Below, piece by piece: positions 25,504 through 35,841 of a DNA stretch of 64,000 nucleotides. The translations under genes and the position numbers were made by a program. The stretch is taken from NCBI RefSeq assembly GCF_902158555.1, contig NZ_CABGGS010000001.1, forward strand, positions 672,428 to 736,427, in the 5' to 3' direction. Numbering within the stretch: the stretch's first letter is position 1; each line of letters begins with the position of its first letter. This DNA comes from Klebsiella spallanzanii (GTDB taxonomy: Bacteria; Pseudomonadota; Gammaproteobacteria; Enterobacterales; Enterobacteriaceae). Under the pieces are notes generated by a model, which saw only the letters and a list, made by a program, of their open reading frames with translations, did no database searches and was not told the origin of the DNA.

Positions 25504-27021
25504 TTATTTCTGCGGACGCATGGCCGGGAACAGGATCACATCGCGGATAGTGTGGCTGTTGGTAAACAGCATCACCATACGGTCGATACCAATCCCCAGA
25601 CCGGCGGTCGGTGGCAGGCCATATTCCAGCGCGGTGACGTAGTCTTCGTCGTAGAACATCGCTTCGTCATCCCCCGCCGCTTTGGCGTTGACCTGATCGA
25701 GGAAACGCTGCGCCTGGTCTTCGGCATCGTTCAGCTCGCTAAAACCGTTGCCGATTTCACGCCCGCCGATAAAGAACTCGAAGCGATCGGTGATTTCCGG
25801 GTTCACATCGTTGCGGCGCGCCAGCGGCGAAACTTCTGCCGGATACTCGGTGATAAAGGTCGGCTGGATCAGGTGCGCTTCTGCCACTTCGTCGAAGATC
25901 TCGGTGACGATACGCCCCAGTCCCCAGCTTTTCTCGACATGAATGCCGATGGATTCCGCCAGCGCTTTCGCCGCGTCGAAGTTATCCAAATCCGCCATCT
26001 CGGTTTCAGGACGGTGTTTCTTAATCGCTTCGCGCATGGTCAGTTTTTCAAACGGCTTGCCGAAGTCGAACACCTGGTCGCCGTACGGCACTTCAGTTTT
26101 ACCCAGTACGGTTTGCGCCAGAGTACGGAACAGCGATTCGGTCAGTTCGATCAGATCTTTGTAATCTGCATACGCCATATAGAGTTCCATCATCGTGAAC
26201 TCTGGATTGTGGCGCACGGAAATACCTTCGTTACGGAAGTTACGGTTGATCTCGAAAACCCGTTCGAAGCCGCCAACCACCAGTCGTTTTAGATACAGCT
26301 CCGGCGCGATGCGCAGGTACATATCCAGATCGAGGGCATTATGATGGGTGATAAACGGACGTGCCGAAGCGCCGCCGGGGATCACCTGCATCATCGGGGT
26401 TTCCACTTCCATAAAGCCGCGCGCAACCATAAATTGACGCATAGTCGCGAGGATCTGCGAGCGCACCTTAAAGGTGTGGCGCGACTCTTCGTTGGAGATC
26501 AGATCGAGATAACGCTGACGATAGCGCGCTTCCTGATCCTGTAAGCCGTGGAATTTGTCCGGCAGCGGGCGCAGCGCTTTGGTCAGCAGGCGCAGCTCGG
26601 TGCAGTGGATAGAGAGTTCACCGGTCTGGGTTTTAAACAGCTTACCGCGGGCGGCGATGATGTCGCCGAGGTCCCATTTTTTAAACTGCTCGTTGTAGAC
26701 GCCTTCCGGCAGGTCGTCGCGGGAAACGTATAGCTGAATGCGACCGCCAACGTCCTGTAAGGTGACGAAGGAGGCTTTCCCCATGATACGGCGGGTCATC
26801 ATACGGCCAGCAACGGAGACGTCGACGTTCAGAGAGGTGAGTTCGTCGTTGTCCTTACCATCGAATTCAGCATGGAGCTGGTCAGAGGTATGGTCGCGAC
26901 GAAAATCGTTCGGGAACGCCACGCCCTGCTCGCGCAGCGCGGCCAGTTTTTCACGACGGGTTTTCAGTTCATTATTAAGGTCAATTGCCTCATCGGCACC
27001 TTGTGCTTGTTGTTCAGACAT
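25504..27021 (-). CDS. lysU: Lysine--tRNA ligase (LysU by position)
   Basis: A 505-residue class II aminoacyl-tRNA synthetase, complete and well conserved (anticodon-binding OB domain to about residue 150; motif 2 around [20 protein letters not shown]; motif 3 [19 protein letters not shown]). It is near-identical to E. coli LysS and LysU and contains residues typical of each. I call it LysU because prfB, which precedes lysS, is absent and dtpC-cadA-cadB-cadC follow, exactly the lysU locus of E. coli. It may be annotated lysS elsewhere. It charges tRNA-Lys in the cytoplasm; LysU also makes Ap4A. Confidence 0.9.
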   Translation of the reverse strand: MSEQQAQGADEAIDLNNELKTRREKLAALREQGVAFPNDFRRDHTSDQLHAEFDGKDNDELTSLNVDVSVAGRMMTRRIMGKASFVTLQDVGGRIQLYVSRDDLPEGVYNEQFKKWDLGDIIAARGKLFKTQTGELSIHCTELRLLTKALRPLPDKFHGLQDQEARYRQRYLDLISNEESRHTFKVRSQILATMRQFMVARGFMEVETPMMQVIPGGASARPFITHHNALDLDMYLRIAPELYLKRLVVGGFERVFEINRNFRNEGISVRHNPEFTMMELYMAYADYKDLIELTESLFRTLAQTVLGKTEVPYGDQVFDFGKPFEKLTMREAIKKHRPETEMADLDNFDAAKALAESIGIHVEKSWGLGRIVTEIFDEVAEAHLIQPTFITEYPAEVSPLARRNDVNPEITDRFEFFIGGREIGNGFSELNDAEDQAQRFLDQVNAKAAGDDEAMFYDEDYVTALEYGLPPTAGLGIGIDRMVMLFTNSHTIRDVILFPAMRPQK

Positions 27022-27272
27022 GTTGGTTCCTCATAACCCTGCTTGCAAACTTGCTTCGATAATTGAACCAGGTCACTACACGGTGCGGCCTGTCTCGGGT
27101 GGCAGCACCGGAGAACAATCTTAAGGAGCCTGGTTTCACTTCCGGCTGATTTCACTCAGCCATTGCTTAAGTAACAGTTTTTTGTCTTCGGCTTCCGCGC
27201 TCGCCAGAATATCCTCCTCCTGATTAGTGAACGGTGCAAGGAGCGGCTTTCGCTCCGCTGTTGGGTATGGAC

Positions 27273-27360
27273 CCCGGAGGCGGTGCTGCGCACCTGTCCG
27301 GGCTACAAAACCCTCGGGCCATTCTTGTAGCCCGGACAGGCGCTACGCGCCGCCTCCGGG
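27273..27360. repeat. Long inverted repeat (REP family) overlapping the dtpC 3' end
   Basis: Arms of about 35 bp (27273-27307, CCCGGAGGCGGTGCTGCGCA..., and 27326-27360, ...GCGCTACGCGCCGCCTCCGGG) flank an 18-bp loop. The right arm is the same module as in the repeat beside blaOXY (15185, 15354, 15524). It contains the dtpC stop codon. The rest of the 27022-27272 gap holds only the lysU promoter region; I see no gene in it. Confidence 0.85.
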
Positions 27361-28818
27361 AACTTCACCGGCAGTCGCGCGGCGTTTGCCCACGCTACAG
27401 GCAGCGGCAAAAGCGATAATGACAATCGCCGCCACGCAGCCCAGCGTCCACTCGCCCATTTGCGCAAAGAAATGCTGATACGCGACAATCGCCGTATCGC
27501 TGATTTGCGACTCGGTGGTCTGCTGCGCCACCACGCCCGCCAGCCAGTTAGCCACCGCGCCGGTCGCCAGCATATAAATCCCGGTCAGCACGCCGGTCAC
27601 GCCGGGCATATTGAGACGGGTGATTTGCGCCATCGCCACCGGATCGATAAACAGCTCGGCAAAGCCCATCAGCGCCAGACCGGTCACCATCATGCCCATC
27701 GACGCCTGACCCTGTGTCGCACCGTGACGCGCATTAAGCGCCAGCAGCATAAAACCGCAGCCCATCAGCACCAGACCGAAGGCAAACTTCAGCCAGACGC
27801 GCAGCGCCGAACGGGTGCTGCCTTCGGGGCGCATTAGCCACGCCAGCACGACGCCCGCCGCCATCACCGCCACGGCATTCACCGACTGGAACAGCGCGGT
27901 CGGCACTTCAATATTCAGCAAGCGGCGATTAACAAAGTGGTCGATAAACAGGCTTATTGAGCTACCGCCCTGCTGCGCCAGTACCCAGAACAGCGTACCG
28001 GCCAGCATTAGCAGAACGATTTGCCACAGCGCGCGGCGGTGTTCGGGGGATTTGACCATAATGCGCGCCACCATTTGGGCGGCGAACACGCAGACAATCG
28101 CCAGCAGATAGCCGGACCAGTTATTCTCCAGTAGCAGCGTAAAAAATACCGGCGCAACGCAGAGCATCACCACCAGCCAGCCCCAGGTCGGCAGCACAAA
28201 CTTCACCGTCCGCAGCGCCTGTTTATCGACGGCGCGCGTATTGCGAAAGTAGCGGCTACCGCTTAAGAAAATCATCAGGCCGACAAACATGCCGATCCCC
28301 GCCAGCGCAAAGCCGACATGCCAGCCGTACCACTGTGCTGCCAGTCCGCAGGCGATAGGCGCGGCGATGGAGCCGACGTTACCGGCGGCGTACAACAGCG
28401 AAAAACCACCGTCGCGACGCGGGTCGTCAACGGCGTAGAGCTCGCCCAGCAGACAGCTAATATTGGATTTGAACAGACCGTAGCCGCAGATAATGATCGC
28501 CAGCGCGAGATACAGGCTCCAGGTGGAATCGGATTCGACGCCCAGCACCACATGGCCAAGCGTCATTAACAGCGCGCCGACAATCACCGCCGTGCGGTTG
28601 CCGAGCAGGCGGTCGGCAAGCCAGCCGCCGAGAATAGGAGTGACGTACACCAGAGAAGCGTAAGCGCTGAACAGGCTGATGGCGTGGCTGTCATCAAAAC
28701 CAAGTTGATGGGTGAGATAGAGGATGAGTAAGGCACGCATGCCGTAAAAGCTGAAATATTCCCAGATTTGGATCGCTACGATGTAGTAAATCGCGCGCGG
28801 CTGTGAGGGTGTTTTCAT
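27343..28818 (-). CDS. dtpC: Proton-dependent di/tripeptide permease DtpC
   Basis: A 491-residue POT-family transporter with about 12-14 membrane helices and the signature [16 protein letters not shown]. The N-terminus [24 protein letters not shown] matches E. coli DtpC (YjdL). ATG 28818 has an AAGGAG RBS; the frame upstream to 28875 lacks homology. It prefers lysine-containing dipeptides in E. coli, which fits its place beside the lysine decarboxylase genes. The last few codons (VPGGGA) are encoded by the inverted repeat, so the C-terminal tail differs from E. coli. Confidence 0.92.
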   Translation of the reverse strand: MKTPSQPRAIYYIVAIQIWEYFSFYGMRALLILYLTHQLGFDDSHAISLFSAYASLVYVTPILGGWLADRLLGNRTAVIVGALLMTLGHVVLGVESDSTWSLYLALAIIICGYGLFKSNISCLLGELYAVDDPRRDGGFSLLYAAGNVGSIAAPIACGLAAQWYGWHVGFALAGIGMFVGLMIFLSGSRYFRNTRAVDKQALRTVKFVLPTWGWLVVMLCVAPVFFTLLLENNWSGYLLAIVCVFAAQMVARIMVKSPEHRRALWQIVLLMLAGTLFWVLAQQGGSSISLFIDHFVNRRLLNIEVPTALFQSVNAVAVMAAGVVLAWLMRPEGSTRSALRVWLKFAFGLVLMGCGFMLLALNARHGATQGQASMGMMVTGLALMGFAELFIDPVAMAQITRLNMPGVTGVLTGIYMLATGAVANWLAGVVAQQTTESQISDTAIVAYQHFFAQMGEWTLGCVAAIVIIAFAAACSVGKRRATAGEVPGGGA

Positions 28819-28835
28819 GTGTTCTCCTTGCAGCG

Positions 28836-28866
28836 TGAAAAAAGGGAAGTGGCAAGCCACTTCCCT
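28836..28866 (-). terminator. Terminator after cadA
   Basis: A perfect 11-bp stem (AGGGAAGTGGC / GCCACTTCCCT, 28843-28866) is followed on the minus strand by a run of seven T residues. It lies between cadA and dtpC, so it ends the cadBA transcript and separates dtpC expression from it, as in E. coli. Confidence 0.85.
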
Positions 28867-28878
28867 GTTGTGCATCGA

Positions 28879-31026
28879 TTATTTGTTGTTTTCTTCTTTC
28901 AGCACTTTAACGGTGTAACGACCATCCGCCTGGCGATAGGCGCCGTGGATATCGGTTTCGAAGCCCGGATAGTGAGCACCGATTTCGCACAGCATCTGCA
29001 GGAACTCCAGTACCGGACGGCTCTCTTCGGTGATCATCTCACCCGGCATCACCAGCGGAACTCCCGGAGGATACGGCAGGATCATGTTGGCATTAACGCG
29101 ACCGACCATCTCTTCGAGATAAACCTCTTCAGTCTGACCGTGCAGCTCTTTCTGGAACGCAGCGTATGGCGTGATCACCATGGTTGGCAGCACTTCGAAC
29201 GCGCGGAACATCAGGTCTGGTAGGTTGTGATGCTCAACCAGTTTGTGAATGTTCTGCGCCAGTTCCTGAACACGCATGTTTTCGTAGAATTCAGGATCTT
29301 CACGGTACAGCGACGGCAGCATGTTTTTCACCCGCAGGTTCAGGTCGAACGCGCGTTTGAAGTCGGTCAGCGCGCGCAGCAGGCTCAGCGCTTTGGTTTT
29401 GTCGATACCGATACTGAACAGGAACAGCAGGTTGTACGGGCCGGTTTTTTCCACCACGATGCCATGTTCGTCGAGATATTTCGCCACGATGCTGGCGGGG
29501 ATCCCGAACTCATCCATGGTGCCGTCTTTCTTCATCCCCGGAGTCAGTAAGGTGACTTTGATCGGGTCGAGGTACATGTGTTCGTTGTCGATGTTTTTGA
29601 AACCGTGCCAGGCGCTGTCGGAGCGCAGCGGCCAGCATTCAGCACCATCGATATGTTCCGGCTGCCAGACGTCGAAGAACCACCCTTCGGACTCGCCTTT
29701 CAGACGTTTGATCTCTTTACGGAACTTGATAGAACGTTCAATAGAACCGTCAATCAGGCGCTTACCGGCGTTGCCTTTCATCATCGCCGCCGCGGTTTCG
29801 GTAGAAGCCACCACGCCATAGTGCGGAGAGGTGGTGGTGTGCATCATGTAGGCTTCGTTAAAGGTTTCTTCGTTAACGTCACCTTTAACGTGAATCATCG
29901 AAGCCTGGGAGAACGCCGCCAGCAGTTTGTGCGTGGACTGGGTTTCGTAAATCACTTTTCCTTCGACGCGACCGCCGCTCATCCCACATTTGCCTTCATA
30001 AATCGGCGAGAAGTTGGTGTAAGGCACCCATGCAGAGTCAAAGTGGATGGATTTCACATCCAGGGTTTTCTTGATGTAGTCCGTGTTGTACAGCAGGCCA
30101 TCGTAGGTGGAGTTGGTGATCACCGCGTGCACCGGCCAGGTGGCGTTCGGAGTTTCTTTCACGCGTTTGGCGATAGTCGCATGCTGGAATTCGCTCTGCG
30201 GGATACCGCCGAGAATGCCGTAAGCGTTACGCGTCGGGCGGAAATAGATGGGCGTAATGTCGCTCATCATCATCAGATGGGTCAGCGATTTATGGCAGTT
30301 ACGGTCAATCAGCACGGTGCTACCGGCAGGTGCGGAATACATACCGACAATTTTGTTGGCGGTAGAGGTGCCGTTGGTCACCATATAGCTACGTTCAGCG
30401 TTGAAGACGCGGGCAATATACTCTTCCGCTTCTTTGTGCGGACCGCTGTGATCCAGCAGAGAACCGAGTTCAGAAACCGAAATCGAGATGTCGGATTTCA
30501 TGGTATTGGAACCAAAGAAATCGTAGAAGATACTGCCGACCGGACTTTTCTGGAACGCAGTACCGCCCATGTGGCCAGGGGTACAGAAGGTGTATTTGCC
30601 TTCACGCACATATTTGAACAGCGCCTTGGTCAGCGGCGGCAGAATGGTGTCGATATATTCGTCAGTATTCTGTTTGATTTTGTTAGCAATATCTTCAGCC
30701 GCGCCCAGCGCATATTCGAAGAAGCGCACCTGCATCCGCAGATCGTTGAGGCTTACGTCGAGCGTTGAGTAAGTATTAGCAAAGGCATACAGCGGCATAT
30801 ATTCGTTCATTTTGCTGATGTCTTCGCACAGTTCGAGATTGTATTTATCCCAGTCGAAGATAACGCCGCACAGACGCGCATTGTTTTCGATAAGTTTTAA
30901 TAAGTCGTCACGGTCGTTCGGGTAGACAATACGGAAGTCCAGGCGTTCGAGGGCGCGATGCAGTTCACGGATGGGCTCTTCTTTGAAGTAAACACCCATG
31001 TGATTCATGATTGCGATAACGTTCAT
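28879..31026 (-). CDS. cadA: Inducible lysine decarboxylase CadA (LdcI)
   Basis: A 715-residue PLP enzyme, same length as E. coli CadA and nearly identical over long stretches. The wing/receiver-like N-terminal domain (1-130) precedes the fold-type I core, with the PLP lysine near residue 367 in STHKLLAAF. It decarboxylates lysine to cadaverine, consuming a proton, in acid stress. ATG 31026 (MNVIAIMNHMG) matches E. coli; the upstream in-frame start at 31032 adds two residues. It is co-transcribed with cadB 81 bp upstream. Confidence 0.97.
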   Translation of the reverse strand: MNVIAIMNHMGVYFKEEPIRELHRALERLDFRIVYPNDRDDLLKLIENNARLCGVIFDWDKYNLELCEDISKMNEYMPLYAFANTYSTLDVSLNDLRMQVRFFEYALGAAEDIANKIKQNTDEYIDTILPPLTKALFKYVREGKYTFCTPGHMGGTAFQKSPVGSIFYDFFGSNTMKSDISISVSELGSLLDHSGPHKEAEEYIARVFNAERSYMVTNGTSTANKIVGMYSAPAGSTVLIDRNCHKSLTHLMMMSDITPIYFRPTRNAYGILGGIPQSEFQHATIAKRVKETPNATWPVHAVITNSTYDGLLYNTDYIKKTLDVKSIHFDSAWVPYTNFSPIYEGKCGMSGGRVEGKVIYETQSTHKLLAAFSQASMIHVKGDVNEETFNEAYMMHTTTSPHYGVVASTETAAAMMKGNAGKRLIDGSIERSIKFRKEIKRLKGESEGWFFDVWQPEHIDGAECWPLRSDSAWHGFKNIDNEHMYLDPIKVTLLTPGMKKDGTMDEFGIPASIVAKYLDEHGIVVEKTGPYNLLFLFSIGIDKTKALSLLRALTDFKRAFDLNLRVKNMLPSLYREDPEFYENMRVQELAQNIHKLVEHHNLPDLMFRAFEVLPTMVITPYAAFQKELHGQTEEVYLEEMVGRVNANMILPYPPGVPLVMPGEMITEESRPVLEFLQMLCEIGAHYPGFETDIHGAYRQADGRYTVKVLKEENNK

Positions 31027-31040
31027 AGTCAAATCTCCAG

Positions 31041-31089
31041 ATAAAGAAAGCCCCTCCCGCCACGTCGTGACAGGTGATGGAAGGAGCCT
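31041..31089 (-). terminator. Hairpin between cadB and cadA (possible attenuator)
   Basis: GCCCCTCCC (31050-31058) and GGAAGGAGC (31079-31087) can pair imperfectly, with GU pairs, and on the minus strand the stem is followed by TTTCTTT. It could reduce read-through from cadB into cadA or stabilise the cadB end. It is weaker than the terminator after cadA. Confidence 0.4.
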
Positions 31090-31107
31090 CAGGAATAGGG
31101 TTACTGA

Positions 31108-32445
31108 TTAATGCGCGCTGGCGGTGTTGTTATCAGCGGAGCTGTCGTTACTCTGACGCTGGTGCATTTTGCGACCGTAGAACATCAGGATAATCAGGCT
31201 GACGATGAAGGTACCGGCCAGTTCGAAGGAGCTTGCCCCCATCAGGGCGATGAAGCAGAACCCGCAGCCGAGGATGGAGCAAATCAGGCTGACAAGGTTG
31301 CGGACGTTGATGCCTTCGAAGCGAATCAGGTCAACGCAGGAGTAGAAGTAAGGCAGCATGGTCAGCAGAACCGCGATACCGGTCAGCTCGCCGAACAGGT
31401 CGGAAGCTTTACCGCCGGTTGAGTTCATCAGGGTGATCAGCACCATCAGAACAGTCATTTTCACTGCGGCCAGCAGCAGACCTTTTTTCGGGTTACCGTT
31501 TTTGTCCAGCTCACCGTAGATTTTCGGGAAGTTACCATCGTTAGCGGCGCGAACACCGGCCTGGCCGACCAGCATCATCCACGAACCAAGCGAAGTCAGA
31601 CAAGCAAAGGCGGTAAAGGCGGAAACGACCGGAGCAGCCCAGCCACCGAGCATAGTGGAAGCACTCACCGCAAACGGCGCGCCGGAGGCAGCCATTTCAG
31701 AGGCAGGGTACATACCGGCAATAACCTGAGTCGCGGCGATATAAACGATACCTGCCAGCGCGGTCCCCAGCATAGTGGCCAGCGGCACGGTACGTTTCGG
31801 GTTTTTCACCATCCCGGTACTCACTGCGGCAGATTCAACACCCACGAAGGCCCACAGGCAGAGCAGGATACTTTTGATAACCGCGTGGCTATCAGTCGTC
31901 GCGGAAGTGTTCCAGTTAGCCTGATAGGTCGCAACGTCAAACCAGTGCCAGCCAACAACCGCCGTCATTACCACCGGAATAAGCACCAGTACCAGACCAA
32001 TTGTGGTCAGGCGGCTAACCCAGGTTCCGCCGAGCATATTTACGAAGGTAAATATCCATACAATGGCAATACAGGCAATACCCGCCGGGACCGGATTATT
32101 CAAAATTGGGAAGAAGGTTGATAAATAAGAGACGGCAGTAATCCCGATAGCCAGATTACCGATCCAGTTTGCGTGATAATAAAGGACGCCGGTCTGGAAA
32201 CCGAACGCCGGAGATATTTCACCGGCATAGGCGATTGGACCACCCTGCTGCGGATTTTTGGTCGCTAGTCGGGCATAAACATAGGCCAGAGACATCGCGC
32301 CAATAATAGATATTACCCAACCCCAGATGGCGATAGAACCGATACTCGCCAGGTTCGCAGGTAATAGTGCAATACCGCTCCCCATCATATTACCGGCTAC
32401 GACGCCGGTACAGGCAAATAGCCCGATCTTCTTGGCAGAACTCAT
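31108..32445 (-). CDS. cadB: Cadaverine/lysine antiporter CadB
   Basis: A 445-residue APC-family inner-membrane exchanger with about 12 helices, starting KKIGLFACTGVVAGNMMGSGIALLP, the substrate-binding loop of basic amino acid antiporters. It exports cadaverine in exchange for lysine, completing the acid-resistance cycle with CadA. An AGGAG RBS precedes ATG 32445. Length is one residue more than in E. coli. Confidence 0.96.
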   Translation of the reverse strand: MSSAKKIGLFACTGVVAGNMMGSGIALLPANLASIGSIAIWGWVISIIGAMSLAYVYARLATKNPQQGGPIAYAGEISPAFGFQTGVLYYHANWIGNLAIGITAVSYLSTFFPILNNPVPAGIACIAIVWIFTFVNMLGGTWVSRLTTIGLVLVLIPVVMTAVVGWHWFDVATYQANWNTSATTDSHAVIKSILLCLWAFVGVESAAVSTGMVKNPKRTVPLATMLGTALAGIVYIAATQVIAGMYPASEMAASGAPFAVSASTMLGGWAAPVVSAFTAFACLTSLGSWMMLVGQAGVRAANDGNFPKIYGELDKNGNPKKGLLLAAVKMTVLMVLITLMNSTGGKASDLFGELTGIAVLLTMLPYFYSCVDLIRFEGINVRNLVSLICSILGCGFCFIALMGASSFELAGTFIVSLIILMFYGRKMHQRQSNDSSADNNTASAH

Positions 32446-32810
32446 GTTTGCTTTTCTCCTAAGTTTATTTGGGAGGTACAGATCATGATGATGAACCTTT
32501 TATTGACCCGACCAACTGCCAATAAGATTACGGATTAGTACGAGATAAGTCCTAAAGATAAAGTGAAATAACTGCAAACATCAGACAAATGACATTTTGA
32601 CCTTTTTCACGCAACATATCAGGATGACAAGTTGACATCAAAAAAAGATAAACATTGAATATATACAGTAAGTTAAGACAACTCTCGCATGTTGAAATTG
32701 TGTTGCAAACAGGCTGGGAATTGCTATAGACATATAACAACAGAGAGGCTCATGAGAAACATAATATTAACCTCATCATGGCCAAAACCATGGCCATGAT
32801 GAGGGTTTAC
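32446..32810 (-). promoter_or_regulatory. cadBA promoter region with CadC target
   Basis: This 365-bp AT-rich gap lies between cadC and cadB. In E. coli CadC binds two sites (Cad1 and Cad2) and H-NS binds in the same place; the AT-richness here fits that. I did not map the exact sites. Apart from the hairpin at its cadC end I see no gene. Confidence 0.55.
32771..32804. terminator. Perfect 14-bp hairpin at the cadC 3' end
   Basis: CCTCATCATGGCCA (32771-32784) pairs perfectly with TGGCCATGATGAGG (32791-32804) around a six-base loop. It lies a few bases after the cadC stop. The T-run on the minus strand is weak (TTAATATTAT), so it is either a terminator or a 3' stability element. Confidence 0.65.
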
Positions 32811-34343
32811 TTATTCTGAAGCGAGGAAGTTATCGAGATAGGGAACAACGCGGGTTACGGAGGTCTGAAATACGGCATTTTCAATCCAGTAAAATGTATT
32901 CTCCCCTGGACGTAAATTAAATGCCGTCAGGTAGGCATCGGCAGCTTCCCGGTTCTGCCCTTTCATTTCGTAGACCTTACCTAGCAGCACATAGTTCATC
33001 CACGACATTTCGAGATCAATGCCGTTATTAATCGCACTGTAGGCTTCATCGACTTTTCCTTTGCCCAGCATATCTACCGTTTTAATTTGATAAAATATTG
33101 CCATATCTTTAATCCCCGGCATATTACCCACTCGGGTTATTTCGCTATAAAGATCGGCTAACTGTTTATCATCCAGCGGCTGCTGAGAATGGCGTAATAC
33201 GTCAACCAGCGCCTTTTCCGCCCAGGCATAGGTAAAGTCCGGCGACTGTTTATTCACATCAGCAAGCAGAGCGCTGGCTTTTCCCAGCGAGTCAACGTCT
33301 CCATTCATTAATAGCTGATGCGCCTGATAGAAATGCGTGAGTGCCATACTTTGCGAGGGTTGATACTGCTTTAACATCTCCTGCATGCGCGCCGGCCATG
33401 GCTGCTTCAGCGCATCCGACAGGCTGCTCAGCAGGTCGTTCTGAATCGACAACTGGTTGTCGTTGGTGACGAAGTAGCGCTTGTCCATCATGGTCGAGCC
33501 GTCGGCGTTATCGACCATCTTAACCGACATAAAGCACTGCTGAGCACGGTAGTGGCGCTGGTTAACAAACTCAATGGTCAACGTTTTTCCAGAACTGCTT
33601 GGCTCATTAATGTTGTAGTTGGTTTTGTCGTGCACCATAAAGGTGGAGAAGGTGTTCAGCGATGTGGTAATCAGGCTTCCTAAGCCGATGGCATAGGAGT
33701 GCTGCGACGACCAGTTATTGCAGGTGCTGCCGCTGAGCAGGTGAATATCAACATCGCGCGGGTTGAGCAGCAGCCGCGCCTTAGTTACCGGCGGGCGCGA
33801 CTCCAGAGTCGAGAGCGCCACCAGCGCCACGCAGCTGCCGAGGGCCAGCAGGAACAGTCCCCAGACGATAAAGGTGCTAATCCGCTTACGTTTTTCAGGT
33901 TTTGCGGGCGGCGCCATATCTGGCGCGGCCATATTGGGCTGCGGGGAGGCCGGCGGCGTGCCAGGTTCAGCCATCGACGTTTCTGCAGGAATAACCGGCG
34001 TCAGTTCTTCCCCCTCCTCCGTACACCAGATAACCGGTACCGTCAGCTTATAGCCGCGTTTGGGTACGGTAGCGATATATTCCAGGCTGCTATCGTCGCC
34101 ATCTTTCAAAGATTTGCGCAATTCGGAGATACTTTGCGTCACAACGTGACTGGTGACCACATTGCGGGTCCAGACGTTATCAATAAGTTCATCCCGACTG
34201 AGTACTTCTCCGGGATGGCGGGCAAAGAAAACCAGAAGATCGATCAGGCGCGGTTCGAGAGTTAGCTGACGCCCCTTGCGGCTAATTTGGTTAACAGAGG
34301 GAGTAACCAGCCATTCTCCAACGCGAACAACAGGTTGTTGCAT
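32811..34343 (-). CDS. cadC: Acid- and lysine-responsive regulator CadC
   Basis: A 510-residue ToxR-type one-component regulator. It has an OmpR-like winged helix at 1-100, a Pro-rich linker, one membrane helix at about 157-178, and a periplasmic sensor domain. The periplasmic cysteines C208 and C270 match the redox pair of E. coli CadC (208/272). It activates cadBA at low pH with lysine; LysP, not in the window, normally restrains it. ATG 34343 (MQQPVVRVGEW) matches E. coli; the frame upstream to 34391 is not conserved. The linker is more alanine/proline-rich than in E. coli. Confidence 0.95.
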   Translation of the reverse strand: MQQPVVRVGEWLVTPSVNQISRKGRQLTLEPRLIDLLVFFARHPGEVLSRDELIDNVWTRNVVTSHVVTQSISELRKSLKDGDDSSLEYIATVPKRGYKLTVPVIWCTEEGEELTPVIPAETSMAEPGTPPASPQPNMAAPDMAPPAKPEKRKRISTFIVWGLFLLALGSCVALVALSTLESRPPVTKARLLLNPRDVDIHLLSGSTCNNWSSQHSYAIGLGSLITTSLNTFSTFMVHDKTNYNINEPSSSGKTLTIEFVNQRHYRAQQCFMSVKMVDNADGSTMMDKRYFVTNDNQLSIQNDLLSSLSDALKQPWPARMQEMLKQYQPSQSMALTHFYQAHQLLMNGDVDSLGKASALLADVNKQSPDFTYAWAEKALVDVLRHSQQPLDDKQLADLYSEITRVGNMPGIKDMAIFYQIKTVDMLGKGKVDEAYSAINNGIDLEMSWMNYVLLGKVYEMKGQNREAADAYLTAFNLRPGENTFYWIENAVFQTSVTRVVPYLDNFLASE

Positions 34344-34709
34344 AAACAAGAGCCCCAGGACGAAAAAGGGAAAGGCGCGATGATAACACATTTCCCCTAC
34401 CTATTTATGATAGGGGTCATGACCTTGAACGCGATATATTCCCCTTTGTTTTTAGTGTCTGGCAAAATTTCATTTGCGAATGATGTCATTAATCATATGT
34501 GAGATATGGTGCAGAACTTCCTCATGCCCCCAAAAGAAACCCATTTATAACCTGATCTCCTTCGAATTTGTGACGTGAGCAAGGATTAGGCGCGACAACC
34601 ATCGCCCATCCGCGGAGATATGCTATTTTTAGGTCGCTCGACAGAGATCGGGCCGCCGAACAGATGGCTGGAAAATAACGCCTCACCCGCAGCGTAAAGG
34701 AATTCGACG
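34344..34709. other. Intergenic region between cadC and GNAT gene
   Basis: 366 bp separating divergent genes. It holds promoters for cadC and the acetyltransferase gene, but I could not assign boxes with confidence. A TATTTATGATAGGGGT-like stretch lies around 34400. No ORF here has a convincing RBS. Confidence 0.5.
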
Positions 34710-35576
34710 ATGACCTGGAAATTAGTTAAGCAAATTGTGCACAATGACGTTTTAAGAAATAGCTTCATTGACCTCGCGATTAAAACCTTCGATCTCTCCT
34801 TTAAAGAGTGGTATCGCAAAGGTTACTGGACCGACGCCTATATTCCCTACGCTCTGGTGAGCAACAATAAAGTGATTGCTAACGCCTCTGCCAATATTAT
34901 CGACCTGGTCTGGCAGGGTGAACCCCGGCGCTATATTCAAATCGGCACCGTGATGACCGATATCGACCATCGAAACAAGGGGCTGGCCGGACAGCTTGTT
35001 AATGAAATTCTGGCGGACTGGCAGGATAAAGCCGACGCATTCTTTCTCTTCGCTAACCCGACAACCGTTGATTTTTATCCAAAATTCGGCTTCGAGCGCA
35101 CCGACGAACATCAGTATATTATGCCGGTGATGCCCACAGCTGGCGACTTCCGCAAGCTGGATATGGACCAGCCGCAAGACGTTGCGCTATTGCAACAGTA
35201 CTATCAAAAATCGAATCCATTTTCGCAACTGCGGATAGAGGACAACTTCGGTTTATTAATGTTCTACTGCTCCGCTTTTATGAAGCACTTCATCTATTAT
35301 TCCGAGAAAAACCAGGCTATCGCGATTGCGATGCAAAACGGTCCGGCGCTGATCTTTTTTGATATTTTCTGCGATAGCAGCCGCTCGCTATCGGCCATTA
35401 TTAACGAACTTGCCGATAAAAATACTTATCAGGCCATACTGGGCTTTACCCCCAAAGAGAACCGGGTTGGCGAGTATGAAAAAATCGAAGGGGAAGATAT
35501 TTTGTTTATCTACGGACAAAAAGAAAATATCTTCAAAGAAAATAAACTGATGTTCCCGCTGTTATCCCACGCCTGA
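34710..35576 (+). CDS. GNAT-family N-acetyltransferase
   Basis: A 288-residue cytoplasmic protein. Residues about 50-130 hold a GNAT fold with the acetyl-CoA loop in DHRNKGLAGQLVNEIL and the following FFLFANPTTVDFYPKFGFE, typical of Eis-like or phosphinothricin-type GNATs. The C-terminal 150 residues form a second domain of unknown role, possibly a degenerate GNAT or sterol-carrier-like part. AGGA lies eight bases before ATG 34710. It stands alone upstream of a Fur-regulated receptor operon. The substrate is unknown. Confidence 0.82.
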   Translation: MTWKLVKQIVHNDVLRNSFIDLAIKTFDLSFKEWYRKGYWTDAYIPYALVSNNKVIANASANIIDLVWQGEPRRYIQIGTVMTDIDHRNKGLAGQLVNEILADWQDKADAFFLFANPTTVDFYPKFGFERTDEHQYIMPVMPTAGDFRKLDMDQPQDVALLQQYYQKSNPFSQLRIEDNFGLLMFYCSAFMKHFIYYSEKNQAIAIAMQNGPALIFFDIFCDSSRSLSAIINELADKNTYQAILGFTPKENRVGEYEKIEGEDILFIYGQKENIFKENKLMFPLLSHA

Positions 35577-35680
35577 ATCTGAGCAGCAGCCGTATCCCGA
35601 TGGCTGCTGCGCTTCTCTTCTCAGCCTCTGCAGCCTGCAGCTTTCTTCCGGCCAGCTACAAAATATCGCAACTAGCATAT

Positions 35681-35699
35681 GATAATGAAAATCGTTATC
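35681..35699. promoter_or_regulatory. Fur box upstream of TonB receptor
   Basis: GATAATGAAAATCGTTATC matches 17 of 19 bases of the consensus Fur box. It lies about 140 bp before the receptor gene at 35842, so the receptor and the downstream propeller gene should be repressed by Fur with iron. Confidence 0.85.
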
Positions 35700-35841
35700 A
35701 TTAGAAACAAACAATTACATCTGGCATTAGATTTTAATTAAAACGCTTTAAAAAGAGCCAGAACACGCTAATAACGGTACACCGTCAGTTAGCCGTGAGC
35801 AGTGTCATCAATTTACCTTATGGATAAAGGAGAGATGACGC

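Noticed and set aside
29578..30768. 396-residue plus-strand frame opposite cadA
   Set aside because: cadA is unmistakable on the other strand over the same span; the frame is a shadow.
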